Origin: Syngnathus acus | Lineage: Eukaryota; Chordata; Actinopteri; Syngnathiformes; Syngnathidae | Reading direction: 5' to 3' | Assembly (NCBI RefSeq): GCF_901709675.1 | Contig: NC_051093.1 | Coordinates: 7,114,553 to 7,178,552 of the forward strand | DNA: 64,000 bases | In this document: positions 36,387-49,986 of the stretch, piece after piece | How positions within the stretch are numbered: the stretch's first letter is position 1 | Layout: each line of letters opens with the position of its first letter | Notes under the pieces: model-generated | Databases searched by the model: none | What the model was told of the DNA's origin: nothing | The model's input: the letters and a program-made list of their open reading frames with translations, nothing else | Translations under genes and position numbers: made by a program

Positions 36387-39185
36387 TTATAAGCCGAATT
36401 GATCTTCCTCTGTCACCGTCAGGATGTCTGTCACCAGGCCGGTGCCGATGGTTTTGTTGCCATCTCTGAGCGTGAACCTCTGACCTTTCTCCAGGACCAT
36501 TGGTTGCCTAAGCGTAAGCGTCAAGGTGGTGTCCTCGCCTGGCATCACCATTTCCTTGAAAATAACCAGGTCAGATGGCGTGGTTACTAACTCGCAAAAT
36601 ATTGACTTGCAACTGTTCAAAACGCCTGTAAACAAAAAAGTGGACGCCGCGAGGTAAATCAATCAAAACACAAGCACACACCTTGTCAGTGGGCAGAGTG
36701 ACTCTGCAGGCCATGTCCCACGTCAGGGAGAACATGACAGGCATGAAGTTGGTGACAAAGGGTTTGTGTCGACCTCCCTCCTCTTTACTCAGAATGTAAA
36801 CCTGCAACACACATGTGACTCATGAAATAATCAAATCTGATGGTGAGGGCGCACCCTTGTGGTGAAAAATGAGAGCGGTTGAACAAACATTACGGGTCTA
36901 TCTATGTGATTATTTTCCAAACCTGAGCCTGGATTTTCTGGTGAGGCTTTATGGCTCCCGGCTTGCACATCACCATCCCTCTCCTCACATCCTCCCTCTT
37001 CAGGCCTCGGACAAGAGCACCCAGATTGTCTCCGGCCTCGGCCCTATCCAGGGATTTATGGAACATCTCAATACCTGAGAACAGCGGAGAGGACATCACA
37101 GTTACACTCAAATCTATCATGATTATCTTAATTATTTTTGGTTCACTCTTGTATTATATTGAAGTCTCAAATAAATTGATTGATTGATAAATTGATGTAT
37201 TTTGTTTCTTACTCTCACCTGTAACCACAGATTTGGCGCTGCGATTGTGACCCACAAACTCACAGTCGTCCCCTTTCTTGATGATGCCCCTCTCCATGGT
37301 GCCGGTCACCACTGTCCCCCTGCCTGAACACAAACACAAAAACTATAATAATGTAATAGGGTGCAATGTCTAATTACGACCAGCAGAGGTCATTGTTCTG
37401 CACCTTACAAGAGACTGCAGGGAGAGGCTCTCAATCTAAAATCTAACAACCAAACACACCATGTGATCAATGTTTGTATAATCGACCAGTCCATGGTTCA
37501 TACCTGGGATTGAATAAACTCCTTCAATAGGGAGAAGGAAGGGCTTTTCCAGTTCTCTTTTGGGCAACGGAACATATGAATCCACAATGTCCAGCAGTTT
37601 CAGGATTGCACTGATGCCAAGCTCCGGCTCACGACCCTGACACGAATCATCACAAACATTCAGTCAAGACTCAAAAATATATGTGATCAATTACTGGAAT
37701 TACTTCGCTCACCTCCAGAGCACAGAGAGCAGAGCCTATCACAACAGGCGTGTTGTCGCCGTCATAGCCAAATTCGGTGAGAAGCTCACGGATCTCGATT
37801 TCCACCAGCTCCAACATTTCTTTATCATCCACCGCGTCCGCCTTGTTGATGAACACTACCACGTGCTCAACGCCGATCTGCCTCGCCAGTAGCAGGTGCT
37901 CCCGCGTTTGAGGCATCTGACCATCGGTGGCCGCCACCACCAGGATGCAGCCGTCCATCTGAGCAGTACCTGTGATCATATTCTGGGGGGGAAAAAAACT
38001 CCAATTAGTTTTGATTTGGACAAAAACCTGCAAGTTGTAGCACTCGTACAGCAAAGAACTTTTGGCTTGATCTCAGAGAAGACTTTACCTTGACATAGTC
38101 AGCATGACCAGGGCAGTCTGTGTGGGCATAATGTCTGTTGGCTGTTGTATATTCAACATGAGAGGCGTTGATGGTGATTCCTCGGGCCTTCTCCTCAGGG
38201 GCGTTGTCAATCTCCTCATACTTTTTAAAGTTTGCACCGCCGGCATCAGCAAGTACTGAAGATTTAAAACAAAGAAACAGAATACATTTAATCTGGAGCC
38301 TGTCCCAGCATTGTCCAGCATCCCAGAAAAGCTGTTGCACCCTTACCCTTTGTGATAGCTGCAGTCAAGGTGGTCTTGCCATGATCAACATGCCCGATGG
38401 TCCCTACATTGACGTGAGGCTTTTCTCTAGTGTAAGACTTCTTAGCCTCTGCAGCGAAGGTCCGCCGACTTAGAGGCACAGCACACTACAATATAATATA
38501 CCATAATATAATATAAAGCAGTAAATATAGATAAATATATAGACCGTTTGTTATTCTGATTAATGAATTATCTTCAGGCTAGCTTGTGTGCATACTCACG
38601 AGCTTAAAGCTGCTCTGCACCAGGCTTGGTGTGGTCAGATGAAGAGCTGGAGACAAGAAAAGCAATAGAACAGCATAATGTCAAAATCATTTAAAATAGA
38701 TAGGCAATGCAATTTCGTTTTAATCAGTGCATGCGCAAAATCACGTCTTCAGCCAACTCATCTGACCGAGAGGATGTGATAAAATAGCTAAGCAGGTCTT
38801 AGAAAAACTATTAGCTTGCCAAACACACAGGAACAGGAAGTTTACTTAAAATATGACTCCAAGTTGTATTACTACTTATCGGAGTATTGCCTGTCCCAAT
38901 TTAAGAATATATTCCAATTCCAGTCAATAATAATGTATCACTTTTTCATTGTGATTAGTTGGATTGTTAGCTTGCGACCATCGGTAACGTGACCTTGCAC
39001 TGCTATGAGCATGGACAGCATCATTTTGTTTAAGTTGCAATCACACACAACAGCATGTTCACAACTAGACGAAGCGATGCAAATGAACCGAGAGAATCAC
39101 AAATACAGCATCACGCGATTAAAGAATTAGAATATTGGACAATTTTACCGGAGACACACGCACGCAGTCCCAAAAGCGCGGCCAT
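36387..39185 (-). CDS. tufm: Mitochondrial translation elongation factor Tu, 10 exons
   Basis: EF-Tu delivers aminoacyl-tRNA to the mitochondrial ribosome in a GTP-dependent cycle. Exons: 39185-39149, 38646-38600, 38485-38347, 38255-38089, 37982-37713, 37636-37504, 37323-37219, 37074-36923, 36801-36682, 36554-36387; all phases agree, giving 445 residues (human about 452). The first ~50 residues form a basic, Ser-rich mitochondrial presequence ([12 protein letters not shown]...[19 protein letters not shown]). GTPase motifs are intact: GHVDHGKT (P-loop), the switch I region [17 protein letters not shown] (G3) and NKAD (G4). Domain 2 ([18 protein letters not shown]) and domain 3 ([15 protein letters not shown]) follow; the C-terminus is TEEDQFGL. 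It is divergent to HSPBP1. Confidence 0.96.
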
Positions 39186-39189
39186 CTTG
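39178..39189 (-). promoter_or_regulatory. TISU/YY1-like element over the TUFM start codon
   Basis: CAAGATGGCCGC overlaps the TUFM ATG and matches the TISU consensus SAASATGGCGGC at all but one position. TISU elements drive scanning-free initiation on very short 5' UTRs and are frequent in mitochondrial genes. This suggests transcription starts close to 39200. Confidence 0.5.
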
Positions 39190-40098
39190 AACACTCAGAA
39201 AACCAAAGACAAACAAGTCGCCAAGAGAGTAATGTCAAGTGCAGCGCATTTAGTGGCATATTGTCTACTATTCCTTGTTCCTTCTCCCAAGTCCCAGTAT
39301 GGTCATTTGTTTCACCCCAAATCAAATCAATATTCTATTTCATCTTTCGACATCCAAAATATTTTAATTAAACCATGACAAACGTTGTGTAGCGTTGAAC
39401 AGTGAACACTGTAAATCCTCTCGCTCCCACTCGTACTCTCTGAACACTGATCAACTCTTACGTCATTGACTCACTTTAAATCCGCTAATAGACGGGCAAA
39501 CATTTTTCTTAATTAAATTATAAAATACATATTATAAAGTACAATCTTTATATCACTGTGTGGATTATTCTATAGTTAAAAATAAATGTAAAACTTGACT
39601 TGACTAGACAGACTGGGGAGACAGCTGTTAGTACCAAATGATATTTGCGGCCATAGTTTTACAATTACGGTAAAACATGGCAGCTTACTCATGCGCTTGC
39701 TTTAGCTACTAGCTAGCTAGAATGTTCTAGCGCTTACATGTGTCTTCGGGTTTAAAGAGGCGTCAACCTTCGGGATTATTAAAAAGGATCAGTGATCACA
39801 TTATTTTTCAGTATCATTTCACGATCCTTTGAAGGTAAAGTGGATTTAAACATTTTTATGTAGCCTAAGGTTAAAGGTAGAGCTAGGAGGGCTGTTGCTG
39901 CCTTGTACTGAGCATGACAGTTTGGGGTTGTATTTAAATCAGTAATCCTAAACTGGTGGTTCTAACCATGAAGGCCCATGGACCACTTGGCGTGTCCAAA
40001 CTTGCGTTCAAAATCTTATGTCAGTCAAATACAATATATACTGTACATATGCATTTTAATTGTTCTTGTATCAAATTGTGTTGCCCCCTTTAAGCGAC
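39186..40098. other. Divergent TUFM/HSPBP1 promoter interval
   Basis: Non-coding. It contains the TUFM promoter on the left and the HSPBP1 5' UTR on the right. Repeated GCTAGC/CTAGCTAG stretches occur near 39700-39720. No TATA box or known repeat stands out. Confidence 0.5.
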
Positions 40099-41584
40099 AT
40101 GACTGAAGACAGACAAGATCGAAGATATCCCCAGAACCTTCAGGGGGTCCTGCAGATGGCAATTGATGCTGGCACCGGTGCAGAGGGGCCCGCCCCTGTC
40201 GAACCCATTTCAGAGGAGGTTGGTGTTGTGAAAAGTGCATATTAGAAGACTTTGACAATTAATCAATGTACTGTTGAAATCAATCTGGGTCTTTTTTTTC
40301 TGCTTTTTGTTATTCAGAGGAGCGCATGGCTAAGGGACGCTCTCGCAGATGTCTGCAAAGGGCAGATGAATGAAGTGGAGCAGATGAAGCAGTGCCTGGC
40401 TGTCTTGAACAAGGAGGACGTGAACGGCGAGGGGGATAGGGAGGATGACGATGAAGATGAGCGAGAATCAGCCTTTGAGTTGCTGTCAGATTTGTGTGAG
40501 AACCTTGACAATGCCAGAGGTTGGTATTATCATTACATATGATATGAAATGATATTCAATAGACAGTAACCTAATTGCGTATCCTCACCTCTTACAGACT
40601 TGATGGTTCTGGGAGGCCTGGATCTGTCTGTCTCCAAATATTTGTGTCATGCCCAAAGTAGTTTGAGGTGGAACGCTGCTCAGTTAATCGGTACCTGTGC
40701 CCAGAACATGCCTCAAGTGCAGGATCATTTACTAAAGCTAAACGTTCTGCCAAAGCTTCTGCAGCTGACAGACTCGGACCCCCACCCCACAGTCAGAGTC
40801 AAAGCCCTGTATGCCGTCTCATGTGAGTATGTGATCATAAAACTCTTCAAATGGATTATTTTATCGTCATCCGTCTCTTGTTGTAACTTCAGGTCTGGTT
40901 CGAGAGCAAGATGCGGGACTGGAGGCCTTTCTGTCACATGATGGCTTCTCCGTGCTGATGAGAGGCATGCAGTCAAAACATGAGAAGCTTCAGACTAAGT
41001 CGGCGTTCCTTCTGCTCAACCTGCTGATGTCACACCCTGAACAGAAAGGTATGGATGGGATGGACGTCCTTAGATGAGTAGCACAGTGTGTCTTTTATTC
41101 TTCCTGCAGATGCAGTGGTTTCCATGGGGATGGTGCAGCAGCTGGTCTCGGTCCTGCGAGCTCCACACTCGCCTTTTCATGAACATGTGCTCGGCGCTCT
41201 TTGTTGGTAAGACAATTTGTGTCTTCAATTGATGATTGGGTCAGTGACAATGTAGCCTAAGTTAGCCTGGTTATGCTTCTCCTCCAGCCTGGTGGAAGAC
41301 TGTGTGGAGGGGCTCAAAGATTGTAAGGATCCGTCTCTCGGGCTTGAAGAGTTGCTACGACTGCGAACCAAAGAGCTCAGAGGGAAAGAGGAAAGTCTGG
41401 TGAGTCACTTACTGTTTTCAAATTTAAACTAGAATGCTGCACAGCAATTTCCTTTTCACCAAATATTGGTTTGAGAGCAACTTGGGTTTTCCTCTTTTAA
41501 CAGGAAGAACTGGAATTCTGTGAGCGCTTAAAGACGGCTTGTTTTTGTGGACACCAGTCAGACGACCACGGAATGGACCGCTGA
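40099..41584 (+). CDS. hspbp1: Hsp70-binding protein 1 (nucleotide exchange factor), 7 exons
   Basis: HspBP1 is the cytosolic Fes1-type nucleotide exchange factor of Hsp70, built from armadillo-like helices. Exons: 40099-40218, 40318-40519, 40598-40822, 40893-41048, 41110-41206, 41288-41399, 41504-41584; phases agree, giving 330 residues (human about 359). Recognisable blocks are NLQGVLQMAI at the N-terminus, FELLSDLCENLDNA, LRWNAAQLIGTCAQNMPQVQ, LLQLTDSDPHPTVRVKALYA, KLQTKSAFLLLNLL and the C-terminal EELEFCERLKTACF. It is shorter than human mainly because the mammalian N-terminal Gly/Ser-rich tract is absent. HSPBP1 next to TMEM86B matches human 19q13.42. Possible polyadenylation AATAAA at 41899-41904. 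Confidence 0.95.
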
Positions 41585-41908
41585 CCTCAGATGAATTCTG
41601 TTTGTTTTTTGCATGTCATTTAACATGTTATAAATAATAATAGTTTTGGGGTCATGCATCTCAAATAGATTGTAAAAAAAAATACTTTCAAATTGTCATC
41701 AATGTGAGTACACGTGTAAGGACTTTTAAATTCATTGAGGAAGACTCAGACACTGTATATTAAAATGTCAAAATGGGTATTTTTATGCATGTTCATCTTG
41801 ACAACTTTCACTTAAATATGGATATTACATTGTCATATTAAATATGGCAATACAATTATTTCAAAGCAATTTGCCATTTGCTAATTTATAATAATGCTAA
41901 TAAACTAG
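41585..41908. other. Tail-to-tail spacer of HSPBP1 and TMEM86B
   Basis: 324 bp of AT-rich 3' UTR. The only good plus-strand AATAAA (41899-41904) is five bases from the TMEM86B stop codon, so the HSPBP1 mRNA probably runs into the TMEM86B coding exon in antisense. Confidence 0.6.
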
Positions 41909-42823
41909 CTAGGACCTCTTCCATTTTGCAAAGTCATTTTTGATCTCCACTGCCTTCATATCCCCAACACTAATTAGTAGCTGTGCTAAGTAATATGTCA
42001 CCATAACAACAGTGTTACCATGTTGCACGGGCGCCGACACAAACTGTTGCAACGCCAACGAAAGGTCAGACACAATAAAAATCAAACCTCCCAACAGTGT
42101 AAATCCGCGACAGGTTCTGGTGGCTAATATTCCCATCAGTGTGAGTACGACAACGTATCCCCCCACAGCGGGAACTAAAAGGTCTGAGTTGGGGTCCTTT
42201 CGTAAAAACGGATACAAATATGTGTAGGAACCTCCTGCGATCACAACCAGGATCAGATATAGTAGGCCGGTCCACGAGGAGGAAGAAGACGCCTTGTAAC
42301 GAGATGAAAGGAAGGCGAACGAGTAGAGAAGATGGGCCAAAGCAAAGGCAACCATTCCTAAAACACATCACATATTTTATCCTATGTTCCCGCGACATTA
42401 TTAATTCTGTCAATAAAGTTTAACATGCAAACAATCCCTGACGTGTCTCTTACCATGAAGGAAAAGCGCCGGCCATACCAGGCAGTAGTCGCCCACAGCT
42501 GAGCAGACAAGTCCTCCCACCACACCCAGTACACTCTGACCTCCATTCCAGCTCAGCACTGCCGCAGCCAGCAGGAGTGTCGGCGCCGATTTGACAGCCG
42601 CCAGCGTGATGGACGCTGGGAAGTGTGGAGTCAGATAGAAGTACATGGCTGAGGCCAAAAAGAAAGGCAACAAAGACAGGAGCAGAGCACAGGACTGAAA
42701 GAAAGAGGAACAAAGATTAGATATATATAACAATATTAAGAATGATTCAAATTGATGTAAATTAGACAATACCGTGTTTCTTTTTTGCCGTCTGTCATAG
42801 GCATGCGTCTCAAGGATGTCCAT
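41909..42823 (-). CDS. tmem86b: Lysoplasmalogenase TMEM86B, 3 coding exons
   Basis: A YhhN-family integral membrane enzyme that hydrolyses the vinyl-ether bond of lysoplasmalogens. Exons 42823-42773 (MDILETHAYDRRQKRNT), 42694-42454 and 42357-41909 join in phase to 246 residues (human 226). About eight hydrophobic segments are visible, starting with CALLLSLLPFFLASAMYFYL. Family signatures are LAAVKSAPTLLL, VCSAVGDYCLVWP (the conserved S-x-x-GD segment) and FIVSDLSLALQQF (second conserved Asp); both acidic residues are expected at the active site. TMEM86B rather than TMEM86A rests on size and the HSPBP1 neighbour. The start ATG is preceded by an acceptor, so a 5' UTR exon lies upstream. Confidence 0.92.
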
Positions 42824-43934
42824 GTTGTCCACTGAGCTCCAACTCCTGTTCTGCTGCCTGACAAAAATAAATAAATAAAAATACAAAAGGATATATATAA
42901 AAAAAAAAAAACGCTCCTACTTGTTCTGCTCTTCCCTGTGAAAATGAAATCTGCTGCTGTCTACTGAGCCATGAACTTTAGACTGATCCTTGCTTTGTGA
43001 TTACACCACATTATCAACCTTCTCCTTGTTTTGAGTCATTATGACAGGGAACTTGACCTTTGACCTATCCAAGGGGAATGCATCAAAACATAATGCAAAG
43101 TTGGTGAGGCTGGTTCCATAAAATTGTCAGTTTTTTTTAGTTATTATGCCAAGCACTACTGATGTTCTTGCTTCTCATACAGACTCAGCTTGAATGTTTT
43201 TTTTTTGTTTTCCTGCATTCATTTGTATTGCTTACTTTATAGGCTAGGTGGCGATGCAGAGAAAGAAAAGAATTGACTGATTTTAATCTCTCCTTTGTTT
43301 TTCACCAATCACACGTCATTAAAATACAGCACTTCCGTGAGAGTGGGAAATTGTTGTTGCTTAGGTGGGTTTACGTTCAAATTAGTGCATTGCTCTAGTT
43401 TTGATTTGAAAAGTTGAGAAGTGATTGTGTTGCTCTGAATATTGGGGCAATTAATTGCATCAAGGCAACTGCTATTAATTTACAATGCAACATCTTTGTG
43501 TTCAACATAACAGACCCATATTTTAATTATTATAATTGAATTATTAATTTAATTATTAATTATATTATTTTCAGTAAATAATTTTAGCCTTTTGTAGCAA
43601 ACTTTTGACAATGTCTGAAAATCTGAGAATCAAAAATAAGTTTGTCATACTTGACAATACAATAGTTTCAAGAGTGATTATACCAATCCAATCCCTAAAG
43701 AACTAACAATGATTAACTTTGGCCTCTGTGGTCAAACCTTGTACTATGTGCTCTGCCATGATTCCATTGTCAGAGTTGCTTGATTCGGAGTGGGAGATAC
43801 AAGAAAGGTGTGGGATTATCGGTAAGTGGAGCCATAACACTGATTGTGGGAGTTCTGATATGAAGTTAATACTTACACGTGTTTATATGTGCAGGTGAAT
43901 TTTCCGAAGCTATTTGTGTCCACCGCATGGAAAA
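42824..43934. other. Divergent TMEM86B/ASPDH promoter interval
   Basis: Non-coding, AT-rich. It holds the promoters and non-coding first exons of both neighbours; an exon with donor near 43810 and an acceptor near 43895 are plausible for ASPDH. No repeat family recognised. Confidence 0.5.
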
Positions 43935-45295
<1,361 letters not shown>

Positions 45296-46231
45296 AGTAT
45301 CTGATGGAAGATTATTCTAGAAGGTGAACAGTGGACATGCCCAATAAATCACATGTAAGCAAAAAGCAGTTGTCATTTGTAAACCTTAGACAGGTCGTCT
45401 TTATTATAAGTTGAATTGTGCAAGATGGGAAGAAATGATAAAACTCTCACAGGGACATACATAGAAACATACATCTTGCTTCCTTCCATTTTCTAGCTCC
45501 TATTCAAGACTCATCTCACACGTGCAAACAGTTGCAATCACCAAGACACGTTCACATTTTTTTTTTTTTCCCTACCGGATGTCATAAATACTCGTCAGTA
45601 CACAAGCTGATACATGTTTGGGGGGGGGGGGGGGGGGTAGTGGGCATGTGAGGTGGTTCACAGTAATAAGCAAAAAAAAAAAAACTGTTAAGTCTTGGGA
45701 GTAAAATTAAAACGCAAAAACAAGATGAAGAATTTTTTGGCGGCATTGAGTGTGTAATGTACTGGTGTGTTTTTTTAACTGTTTTTTTTAAAGAAATAAG
45801 GCATTTGAAAGACAAAGAAAAAATGCTACTATTGACTGCGAAACAGTGTAATTGGGATACTTACAGCAAATGATGCTATTTTTTTCCAATACGGAAAGTA
45901 GAAAATGATAAAACAGTAAAAAGGAGGATTTGATTGTTGTTTTTTCCTGCTCTATAAAAAAAAAAAAAAAAAAAGTTTTATCCTAATTCAGTGTTAGTAA
46001 ATACAGCAGTTTTGACTTTTCCCTTTGTGATGCGCTGGTTATACTTGTAGCACTGCTGGTGTGACTGAAAGCATTTAAATGGACTTGGTACGTTTTTATA
46101 TATTTGGCTGGGAAGACAGATCCATTTTGTTTTCAATTGTTTATATGATTAGCTCGCTAAATGTGTGGCCATTATCCGTTATCCAAAATCTCACAAGCGG
46201 CATTCAACATGTTCAGGCGTGTTTCCGTGTG
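45296..46231. other. ASPDH tail and GYS1 3' UTR, with an 18-G run
   Basis: Convergent 3' regions. A run of 18 G (45620-45637) and several poly-A/T runs (45558, 45671, 45959) are present; the G-run is poly-C in the GYS1 transcript. No ORF is credible. Confidence 0.6.
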
Positions 46232-49200
46232 TCAGTTTTTCTCACTTGCGATTCCGTTGCCGTTCCCGTTGGGCTTGTTAGCAGCAGAAATCTTGTTTTT
46301 GAACGGCGTGGTGAAGGGCTGGCGAATGTTCACTCTGTCCTTTTCCGCCTCCAGATCTTCGTCGTAGCGTTCGTCGTCCTCCTCGTCGTCCTCCACGTCG
46401 CTGTGGTGGGGGGAGGAATGGCGGGAGAGGGAAGGAGAAGGTGGCACGGAGGCGGGGCGGGGATAACGGAAACCTGACGTCTGGGGGTGGGGGGTAGAAG
46501 TTTGATCAGAGGATTTAGGATGAGCTTTTCTTCAGAGATCAATTAAACATAGGGGTTAACTTACTGAGGTGGGGTCGTGAGGTTCGTACAGGAAGGTGTC
46601 AGGGAAGGCTTTCGCCAGGGCCATGTGACGTGCGGCTACATAATACTGATGCAATGGAAAAATATACCATTGGTTTCCAAAAGAAGAAAAGGAATAAAAC
46701 TAAAGTCATACCCTGCCGAGGTATCTCCAGTCCAGGAGGTCACTGAGACGCTCCGTGCGGTTCCTCTGGATGATCCTCTGGCGTCGGCTCTGCTTGCAGA
46801 ACTGGAACAGGTAGGAGGTGAGCTGATTGCACGACTCGTCCACCCCTCGGAACCGCCGGTCCAGGATGTAGATCCCTGCAAAGGTCAAAGGTGTCAGAAG
46901 GAGTATTTTTAGTTTTGAGGCCAAATAGAAAGCCACCATATGCTGAAGGATCCGCTATGTGTTCCTCCATGAAACAACCAAAGCCAGACAGGTTTGTTGA
47001 AATGGACGGGATTCCCATGACGGTGCACTCGGCTGGAAACGACACACGCTTTAGTCCACGTTGACTTTTTCATTTCCATTCCAGCACGCATGGATCAAAC
47101 CTGGTGTGTAGCCCCACGGTTCATAATACGAGGGGAAGACGCCCAGGTGGCAACCTCTTACAAATTCCTCATAATCCATCGGAAGCAGAGGAGAAGTGCA
47201 CGACAGGAACTCGGGATGGAAGATAATCTGGATGGAAAGAAATTTGACTGAGCGACTCAATGAAAACAGAATATTGGATTGGAGATTGTGGTTATCTAAA
47301 CGCACCTTAACACGGTCAGCGGAGCTGTTAAAAAGGCCGATACGGCGCACAGAGTTCAGAATGGGGTCGCCGGTGTCCTCCAGCATGTTATGAGTGCACA
47401 CCGGAGGCTGGCATTGTCTTTGAGTAGCAAAGATGGCTCGCTTCATCATGGTGAAGTCTTCTTTGTCCAACATCTTTGACACATCGGGCAGCTGTCCACT
47501 AATAACAATGGGAAAAATGACTTTTGTGTCATCCAATATGGAACATTTATTACAAGACAGGAAGATATGAAAGAACTTACACTAGGAGAGACTCGTAAAG
47601 TTTCTTTCCAAAGCGCTCCTTCACTGTGTGAGCAGTATCCCTGTTAGTCATTAAAAATAAAAGTAGAATTATCGTTAAAAGTACATCCACAATTATTGCC
47701 TGGTGTCCCAATACTTATGTCCATACACTCCATGTAAAAAGTGCAGCCTCACCAAAGTTGCTTCCTGACCGCTTGACCCTTTAAGGTCTCCACATTGAAG
47801 TTGTTTGTCCGAGCCGGCATGATGAAAAATGCAATGACGGTCACATCGCTGTGATTGACCTGCAAAAAAAAATAATAATAGAAAAAAAAAATGCACATTT
47901 ACATGCCGTATTTACAATACACCAAATGTACTTACTCTAAGCAGATAGTTGAGTCTGGCCAAGGCCTCTAAGAATATGTCAGCTCCTTTGTTGGAGAATT
48001 CATATCTTCCAGCGATGAAGAGGAACAAACACTTATCCAGGTTGAAGTCAAGGTGCCTGATGGTCATGACAAATATCACCAATATAAAACCCAGAAAAAT
48101 AACTTACTGCCGAGAATTCTTTAGATAGGTTAATTTTCTGACCCATAAAAGTGTCCCCTGACAAACTCCTGAATCCGATTCTTGCTCTGCGCGTGGAGGT
48201 TCTGAAACTCATGGACTGCTGAGAACTTCTTCACGTTGAGTCCATTGGGAGTGACAATATCTGTGAGGAAAACATTCCATAAAGCAATTAATGCTGCATT
48301 TAGGACCGCTGGGAAATTACAACGTCGAAGAACTGTGCTAGGTTTTTGCCACACCTGGTTTCCTTTTGAGCAGGTTTTCCGCCTCGATGGCCGTGATCTG
48401 GGACACGGTGGTGAAAACGTGTGCACAGTGGGCAGCCGCTCGCTCCAAACAATAGCGATGGTAGATTTGTCTGTCGCCTGCTTCCTTATCCACGTTGAAC
48501 TGAGAAACACACACAAACATTAGTCCATTTTTATTAACCTCTTTTTATTTCATATTGGTGATATTAGCAACTGCTTCAATCGAGTGTCAAACACAAGTGA
48601 ACTCACTCAAAACACAAACCTCTGAAAGTTTGTTGTAGAAGTCGACATTTCCGGCGCACAGGTAGCGTCCCAGGAGCGTGGCGTGAGTGGTGAAGATGGT
48701 TGCTATGGACAACTGCCTATGTCGACACAACACCAAGCCCAAGCCGGCCAGCCACTCGTGGAAATGGGCCACCACGTGAGGAGTCTCTTCGCACTGGGCC
48801 GTGTACTGCAGATGAAGGTCAAATAGAATGACATTGAGATGATACAGATTGTACCATTTTAAAATGTGGACGTTCTGACCTCTCCTAGGAGCCAAGCGGT
48901 CAGGAAACCAAATAGCACGGCGTCGTTGGCCTCGCGGTCGAACCACGGAACCCCGATGTCACAGAGCTCCCACAGCTCACTCTTCCACGTGTCCAGAGAC
49001 CAAGCGGTGAAGCCCACATCGATGAGAACCACATAGGGGCTCCCCTCGATGAGCCAGCGACCAAAGTACACCTGCCGAAAAGCACGTTTTTTTTTCCTTG
49101 ACTGGACGTGACAAAATATTTTGTTGTTATAATTGTTTGTTGCTAATCTTAGTACTAAGCTACCTCAAACTAATGAAGACAAATTCCTTGTCGGTTTTTC

Positions 49201-49986
49201 CATACTTGGCCAACAGAGATGATTGTGATTCAAATTTTGATTCTCAAACAGCATTTAGAATATAACCCGTTTGACCAATTTGTTTTTAAGCAAGTGAAAC
49301 TGAAACACTCTGCTGGGCTCTTATTTTGTCCTGGCAGTCAATTTCAACTGGGCTCGTTTAAAAATATCCCTTTAAAATCAAGCCGCCACCTACAGCTGCA
49401 CAGCGGAAAAAAAAACAAAAACTTTATGATCTTTGCATGTCCTCTGCACGTGTGTTCGAGTCAAAGGTATTTCATATAGCCTCTAACCTTTACGAGGAAA
49501 TGTCACGGGATTTTAGAAGCATGATCTGCTACCGAAGGCTTGAATAGTAACAGTGAGCGGGCCTGTTCGCTAGTGGGACATTTAGTTCTAACTTTGGCAT
49601 GTGTGTTTGGCGGTACTTCACCTTACACCCGCTGGAGTTCATCTTGTCAATGGTTCTCTTGAGCGCAGGATTTGTGGGCTCGATGAGCTCCACCTGTGTG
49701 CGCACGTTGCTCTCCACGTAAGGACCCACCAGGAAATAGTTCTCCCCCCATTCCTCTGACGTCAGGCGGGCTTTGGTTTGGATGACTGTGTAGATTCCTC
49801 CGACTGCACAAAATGTCACCCAGATTGTGAGTGGAGTGAGTTTAGCGACAATCATGCCACGCACGTACCTTTGTTTGCAACCTCCCAAGCTATTTCAAAA
49901 AGTACAGCGTTCTCCAAATCAAAATCCTCATCCCACTCCTCCAGCCCGGGAAGGGACGTGACGGACAAGCTGCGAGCCAGCGGCAT
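46232..49986 (-). CDS. gys1: Glycogen synthase 1 (muscle type), 15 coding exons
   Basis: UDP-glucose-dependent GT3 glycogen synthase, regulated by glucose-6-phosphate and phosphorylation. Coding exons: 49986-49869, 49803-49622, 49071-48880, 48805-48620, 48499-48355, 48260-48143, 48056-47936, 47859-47753, 47640-47581, 47498-47306, 47227-47101, 47032-46937, 46875-46712, 46645-46565, 46480-46232; phases agree, giving 712 residues (human GYS1 737). N-terminal sites 2/2a ([11 protein letters not shown]) are present. The catalytic core includes [47 protein letters not shown] and [18 protein letters not shown]; the G6P-binding arginine cluster is [18 protein letters not shown]. The C-terminal site 3/4/5 ladder ([19 protein letters not shown]) is kept. 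The tail then ends [16 protein letters not shown]...SEKN and lacks the human site 1a/1b segment. A 5' UTR exon with a good donor ends at 52936. Confidence 0.95.

Noticed and set aside
46232-49986. Assignment of the glycogen synthase as GYS2 because of its tail
   Set aside because: The N-terminus, catalytic core and chromosome 19q neighbours fit GYS1; only the last ~30 residues resemble GYS2.
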